64,000 bases of DNA. Origin: an uncultured Eggerthella sp. (lineage in GTDB: Bacteria; Actinomycetota; Coriobacteriia; Coriobacteriales; Eggerthellaceae). The stretch lies in the NCBI GenBank assembly GCA_900546175.1, contig URBX01000006.1, forward strand, positions 1 through 64,000. The letters are read 5' to 3'. Shown piece after piece: positions 60,544 to 64,000 of the stretch (positions within the stretch are counted from its first letter, which is position 1; every line of letters begins with the position of its first letter). The position numbers and the translations under genes are program-made. Under the pieces are notes generated by a model, which did no database searches, was not told where the DNA came from, and saw only the letters and a program-made list of their open reading frames with translations.

Positions 60544-60683
60544 GTGTTTAAATGGCTTTCCTGCTCATACTTATGATTCGTTTGCTTTAAAAGAATCAAG
60601 ATAGAAGGCTATGAAGGCTACTTATTGGGCAAGAAGGATGTAAGAGTATTCTTTGCCAAGGAATAGAGCCACACAGCGCTTTT

Positions 60684-61244
60684 TTATTTGACTGGTTTTA
60701 CGTATACCTCAGGCACTTGGCCAGGAGCGTCTTTACCGTATACGAATATTCCTTCTTTGACGTAGGCCTGAGCTAGCGCTACATATTCATCTGCAGACTC
60801 CCTGTTGTGAGCAATGCCTTCTTCGCTGTTTGTTTTAATTACTTTTCCAGGAATTCCTATGACGATTGAATTTGGGGGAATTACTTTCCCTTTTCCAATT
60901 AATGATCCTGCACCAATAATGCTGTTTTCACCAATAACCGCATCGTCCATAATTACTGCGTTCATGCCCACAATAACGTTATCTTTAACTGTGCAGGCGT
61001 GAACATTTGCTCCATGACCTACCGTCACATATTTTCCAATAGTGCAAGGACTTCCTGTGTTTACGTGGATAACAGCGTTGTCTTGAATGTTGGAATAATC
61101 TCCGATAGTAATTACATCACTATCAGCTCGAATAACAGCACCAGGAAAAATGCTGGTATATTTGCCGATAGTTGCGCGTCCAAGAATAGTGACATTTTTA
61201 GCTAGAATTGCTTCATCGTGAAGAGTAACTGCTTTTAGATCCAT
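60684..61244 (-). CDS. Gamma-class carbonic anhydrase family protein
   Basis: A 186-residue left-handed beta-helix protein of hexapeptide repeats ([LIV]GxN/TAxI type) with a metal triad His60, His77 and His82. The family includes gamma carbonic anhydrases and related proteins (YrdA, PaaY-like) whose activity varies. An AAAGGAT site precedes the ATG. It has no operon partner; convergent with the phosphorylase gene. Confidence 0.88.
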   Translation of the reverse strand: MDLKAVTLHDEAILAKNVTILGRATIGKYTSIFPGAVIRADSDVITIGDYSNIQDNAVIHVNTGSPCTIGKYVTVGHGANVHACTVKDNVIVGMNAVIMDDAVIGENSIIGAGSLIGKGKVIPPNSIVIGIPGKVIKTNSEEGIAHNRESADEYVALAQAYVKEGIFVYGKDAPGQVPEVYVKPVK

Positions 61245-61357
61245 GGTTCATCCTTTCCTCTCAAGTTTTCTCGTTTGCTATTCTACTGTCTTCTTTCGGA
61301 CAAAACATGATGTTTTCGTTAAAAGAATTTAGGAGAAGTTTTCACCTTCTTTCCCTA

Positions 61358-61366
61358 TGCTAGAAT
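61358..61366 (+). promoter_or_regulatory. Extended -10 promoter before the choloylglycine-hydrolase gene
   Basis: TGC-TAGAAT is an extended -10 about 95 bp upstream of the start codon, in the gap between divergent genes. Confidence 0.4.
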
Positions 61367-61463
61367 CTTTTTACAGGCTTTCTAATAAAACCTGGCGAGC
61401 AATCATTTTGTGAAAACTTTGATTGCGGTTATGACGATTAGTGTCTTAAGGAAAGGGGCTCTT

Positions 61464-62414
61464 ATGTGCACTTCTGTTCGTTTTACTAATTCTTCAGGTA
61501 ATCTTTATTTTGGCCGCAATTTAGATTGGGAGTTTGGATACGGCGAAAAGCCGCTGATTACTCCTTCGGGATGGACGTATTCTTGGAAACATGTCAATTG
61601 TCCAGACGAAAAACGTCCTGTAATTGGTATGGGAATTGTTATTGATGATACCCCTCTTTATTTTGACTGCATGAATAGTGAAGGGTTAGCTATTGCAGGT
61701 TTATTCTTTTCTGGTTTTGCTCAGTATGAAACCGCTCCTGTTTTTGGAAAACTTAATCTCAATTCGTACGAATTCTTGTTATGGGTAACACGGAACTTTT
61801 CATCGGTTGAACAGCTAAAACCTGCTCTTAGTGATGTTGCAATTATTGGAGAAGAAATTGGCGGATTTGATCCTTCTCCGCTTCACTGGATAATTTCTGA
61901 TTCCAACCAGTGCATTGTTGTTGAATATATGGCAGATGGCATTCATGTCCACGACAATCCGGTAGATGTTCTTGCAAACCAACCAACCTTTGATTGGCAA
62001 CTCGAGAATCTTCGCTCGTACTATATGGTTTCTCCTGAGGTTCCGCCTGCGCAAATGTGGGGAAAAAAGAATCTTGAAGCGTATGGCAGTGGTGGTGGAA
62101 TGCGTGGTTTGCCAGGTGATTATTATTCAACCTCTCGTTTTGTGAGAGCTGCTTATTTGAATGCTCGTTATCCTGTTCAGAAAGATGAGTGGTCTAACGT
62201 AGTGAGACTCTTTAGAACTCTTGAGGGTGTTTCAATGATTGAAGGTGCCTCAATTATGAAAACCGGAAACTTTGAGAAAACTGTTTACACCTCAGGATAC
62301 TCCAGCGAAACACAGAGCGTATTCCATTCTACCTATGAAAATCCTTCAATAAATAGCTGGAGCTTGAAAGACTACGACGCTAACGGCACGAGTCTTCTTT
62401 TGTTGGATGATTAA
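61464..62414 (+). CDS. Choloylglycine hydrolase family (Ntn) amidase
   Basis: A 316-residue Ntn hydrolase. ATG 61464 is chosen because Cys2, the nucleophile exposed after Met removal, must be second; an AAGGAAAGGGG site precedes it. Arg18, Asp21, Asn172 and Arg225 match the catalytic set of bile salt hydrolases and penicillin V acylases. At the place of the bile-salt-type Asn (about 82 in studied enzymes) there is Phe81 in AGLFFSGF, and penicillin acylases usually have Tyr. The substrate is therefore uncertain: conjugated bile salts, penicillin V-like amides or acyl-homoserine lactones. It is cytoplasmic, with no signal peptide. Confidence 0.88.
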   Translation: MCTSVRFTNSSGNLYFGRNLDWEFGYGEKPLITPSGWTYSWKHVNCPDEKRPVIGMGIVIDDTPLYFDCMNSEGLAIAGLFFSGFAQYETAPVFGKLNLNSYEFLLWVTRNFSSVEQLKPALSDVAIIGEEIGGFDPSPLHWIISDSNQCIVVEYMADGIHVHDNPVDVLANQPTFDWQLENLRSYYMVSPEVPPAQMWGKKNLEAYGSGGGMRGLPGDYYSTSRFVRAAYLNARYPVQKDEWSNVVRLFRTLEGVSMIEGASIMKTGNFEKTVYTSGYSSETQSVFHSTYENPSINSWSLKDYDANGTSLLLLDD

Positions 62415-62429
62415 TCAGTTGTGGGCAAT

Positions 62430-62589
62430 CGGGTCTTTTGGTTTGGCGAATGCGAGCAATCTGGCTACTCGACAGTGAAGGTGAGCATACGGGTCTTTTG
62501 AATCCTAACGTGGGTAAGTTGGTTTTTGTTTTCCATATAGGCAAACTGGTTATACAGGAACTGACAACTGAATATAATCTGGTTATAAC
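62430..62589. repeat. Direct repeats upstream of pdxS
   Basis: CGGGTCTTTTG occurs at 62430-62440 and 62490-62500, exactly 60 bp apart. CTGGTTATA occurs at 62546-62554 and 62579-62587, 33 bp apart (about three helical turns). The spacing suggests binding on one DNA face; PdxR-type (MocR family) activators of pdxST bind direct repeats in other Gram-positives, but no pdxR is visible in the window. Confidence 0.45.
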
Positions 62590-62636
62590 TGGTCTTAATT
62601 AATTGTAAAAAATTGGATATATCATTAAGTTCAGAG

Positions 62637-62682
62637 TCCTCCTATGATGTCTCAGTAATCTAATTGAGGAATTATAGGAGGA
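62637..62682 (+). promoter_or_regulatory. Leader hairpin masking the pdxS ribosome site
   Basis: TCCTCCTAT (62637-62645) is the exact reverse complement of ATAGGAGGA (62674-62682), which contains the AGGAGG ribosome site four bases before ATG 62687. An inner stem CTCA/TGAG (62651-62654 with 62665-62668) closes the loop. Together they would hide the ribosome site unless opened by a ligand, protein or temperature. Confidence 0.5.
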
Positions 62683-62686
62683 TACT

Positions 62687-63568
62687 ATGTCTACTCTTAC
62701 TGAAAGACAGGTACTTAATCGTCAGCTCGCTCAGATGCTCAAAGGTGGCGTAATTATGGACGTTACTACTCCCGAGCAAGCTCGTATTGCAGAAGCAGCA
62801 GGCGCTTGTGCGGTTATGGCCCTTGAGCGCATTCCTGCAGATATTCGTGCTGCTGGTGGAGTAAGCCGTATGAGTGACCCAAAGATGATTAAAGGCATTC
62901 AGGAAGCAGTTAGCATTCCTGTAATGGCTAAGGTTCGTATTGGCCACTTTGTTGAGGCTCAGATTCTTGAAGCAATTGAAATTGACTACATTGATGAGTC
63001 CGAGGTACTAACTCCTGCTGATGATGTGTATCACATCAACAAAAAAGACTTCAATGTTCCATTCGTATGTGGTGCACGTGATTTGGGAGAAGCTCTTCGT
63101 CGAATTGAAGAAGGCGCAACTATGATTCGCACTAAGGGCGAGCCAGGAACCGGTGACGTTGTCCAGGCAGTTCGCCATATGCGTAAGATTCAACAGCAAA
63201 TTGCTCATGTTGCTGCTCTTCGCGAAGACGAACTCTTTGAAGAGGCAAAGCAGCTAGGCGTTCCTTTTGAACTCTTGAAAGAAGTTCATGATACTCGTCG
63301 TTTGCCAGTTGTGAATTTTGCTGCAGGTGGTGTTGCAACTCCTGCTGATGCTGCTTTAATGATGCAGCTTGGTGCTGAAGGCGTGTTTGTAGGCAGCGGC
63401 ATTTTCAAGAGTGGAGATCCGGCAAAGCGCGCAGAAGCAATCGTGAAGGCGGTTGCTAACTATCAAGATGCAGCACTGATTGCCCAGCTTTCTGAAGATC
63501 TTGGTGAGGCAATGGTTGGCATTAATGCTGACGAAATTGAACTTATCATGGAAGAACGTGGTAAGTAA
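62687..63568 (+). CDS. pdxS: Pyridoxal 5'-phosphate synthase, PdxS subunit
   Basis: A 293-residue TIM-barrel lyase of the DXP-independent vitamin B6 pathway, joining ribose 5-phosphate and glyceraldehyde 3-phosphate with ammonia. Asp25 (GGVIMDV), Lys82 (MAKVRIGHF) and the later Lys in IRTKGEPGTG are catalytic. PdxT, the glutaminase, begins at its stop codon with a one-base overlap. A very strong ribosome site precedes the gene but may be masked (see leader hairpin). Confidence 0.96.
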   Translation: MSTLTERQVLNRQLAQMLKGGVIMDVTTPEQARIAEAAGACAVMALERIPADIRAAGGVSRMSDPKMIKGIQEAVSIPVMAKVRIGHFVEAQILEAIEIDYIDESEVLTPADDVYHINKKDFNVPFVCGARDLGEALRRIEEGATMIRTKGEPGTGDVVQAVRHMRKIQQQIAHVAALREDELFEEAKQLGVPFELLKEVHDTRRLPVVNFAAGGVATPADAALMMQLGAEGVFVGSGIFKSGDPAKRAEAIVKAVANYQDAALIAQLSEDLGEAMVGINADEIELIMEERGK

Positions 63569-64000
63569 TGGCCAAAAAACGTGTTGGTGTTCTTGCTGTT
63601 CAAGGAGCATTTATAGAGCATGAGCACATGCTTTCTCGTTTAGGTGCAGAATGCATCGAGCTTCGTCAGGCTTCGGATTTAAAAAAGGGATTTGATTACC
63701 TTGTTTTACCAGGAGGAGAGAGTACTGCCCAAGGAAGAGTTCTTCGAGATTTGGGAATGCTTGACACTCTTGAGGCATATATAAAAGAGGGTATGCCTGT
63801 TTTAGGAACGTGCGCAGGCTTGATTCTTTTGGCGCAAGATATTGATTCATACAATGGTGATGGAAGCCTTGTAGACGAGCAGCATAATTCAACCTGGCTT
63901 GCTACTCTTCCTGTTACGGTGAGAAGAAATGCGTACGGCAGACAGCTAGGAAGCTTTTTTGCTCGTGCATCATTTAAAGGTCTTGGGGAAATACCCATGA
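63568..64000 (+). CDS. pdxT: Pyridoxal 5'-phosphate synthase glutaminase, PdxT subunit (3' end outside window)
   Basis: The frame opens at ATG 63568, overlapping the pdxS stop by one base, and runs through 144 codons to the window end with no stop, so the gene is only cut by the window. It is a class I glutaminase: VLAVQGAF at the N-terminus, LVLPGGEST and the nucleophile Cys82 in GTCAGL. It frees ammonia for PdxS. The His-Glu pair is expected beyond the window. Confidence 0.93.
   Translation, partial: MAKKRVGVLAVQGAFIEHEHMLSRLGAECIELRQASDLKKGFDYLVLPGGESTAQGRVLRDLGMLDTLEAYIKEGMPVLGTCAGLILLAQDIDSYNGDGSLVDEQHNSTWLATLPVTVRRNAYGRQLGSFFARASFKGLGEIPM

Noticed and set aside
60630..60656. Imperfect hairpin between the convergent phosphorylase and carbonic anhydrase genes as a terminator
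   Set aside because: The stem has a bulge and no T run on either side.

Overview
The window is a dense, moderately low-GC bacterial chromosome segment. Its gene content and order (tyrA-aroA-cmk-plsC-ispH-der-plsY-gpsA, trmFO-uvrA, clpP-clpX-valS, a fix/etf cluster with CaiA-like acyl-CoA dehydrogenases, pdxS-pdxT) suggest an anaerobic, host-associated member of the Coriobacteriia. An Atopobium/Lancefieldella-like organism is the best guess. That assignment comes from protein character and synteny recalled from the group; it was not computed. Several CDSs start with GTG or TTG, most have a clear AGGAGG-type ribosome site, and a few appear to have no leader.

Layout. (1) 1-1261: 3' end of a tRNA and a metallo-beta-lactamase-fold hydrolase. 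(2) 1424-9378: an electron-transfer island with two divergent acyl-CoA dehydrogenases around a 1 kb non-coding gap, then etfB/fixA, etfA/fixB, fixC, fixX and a LysR regulator. This looks like a FixABCX-type system feeding reduction of an unsaturated acyl-CoA. (3) 9471-30636: a long, mostly co-directional housekeeping block (ABC-F ATPase, TrmL, M50 protease, TrpRS, ScpA/ScpB, RluB, aromatic and phospholipid biosynthesis, IspH, Der, Ogt, Rpe, cysteine desulfurase, Nif3, a coiled-coil zinc ribbon protein, dGTPase, AzlC/AzlD). (4) About 30621-35471: a small integrative element inserted at the 3' end of azlD. It carries a tyrosine integrase, an excisionase-like protein, two small proteins that resemble each other (DUF6291-like), an origin-like repeat region, a zinc ribbon protein, an XRE regulator, direct repeats and a lone minus-strand gene at the far end. 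It has no recognisable structural or conjugation genes. (5) 35639-46024: rplS, rnhB, yraN, comM, dprA, a GlcD-type oxidase, trmFO and uvrA with a LexA-like box. (6) 46061-60543: an anchored hypothetical protein, a degraded-looking gap, tRNA-Leu directly upstream of tig, clpP, clpX, valS, a zinc ribbon membrane protein, thrS, trxA, trxB, prfA, prmC and a purine nucleoside phosphorylase. (7) 60684-64000: gamma carbonic anhydrase, a choloylglycine-hydrolase-family enzyme lacking the usual bile-salt Asn, and pdxS with the start of pdxT. The pdxS leader could fold to hide its ribosome-binding site.

The most interesting items are the compact satellite-like element with its nested direct repeats and origin-like region, the pdxST leader, the paired acyl-CoA dehydrogenases of which one lacks the usual catalytic Glu, and the tRNA-Leu/tig arrangement that leaves almost no room for a separate tig promoter.
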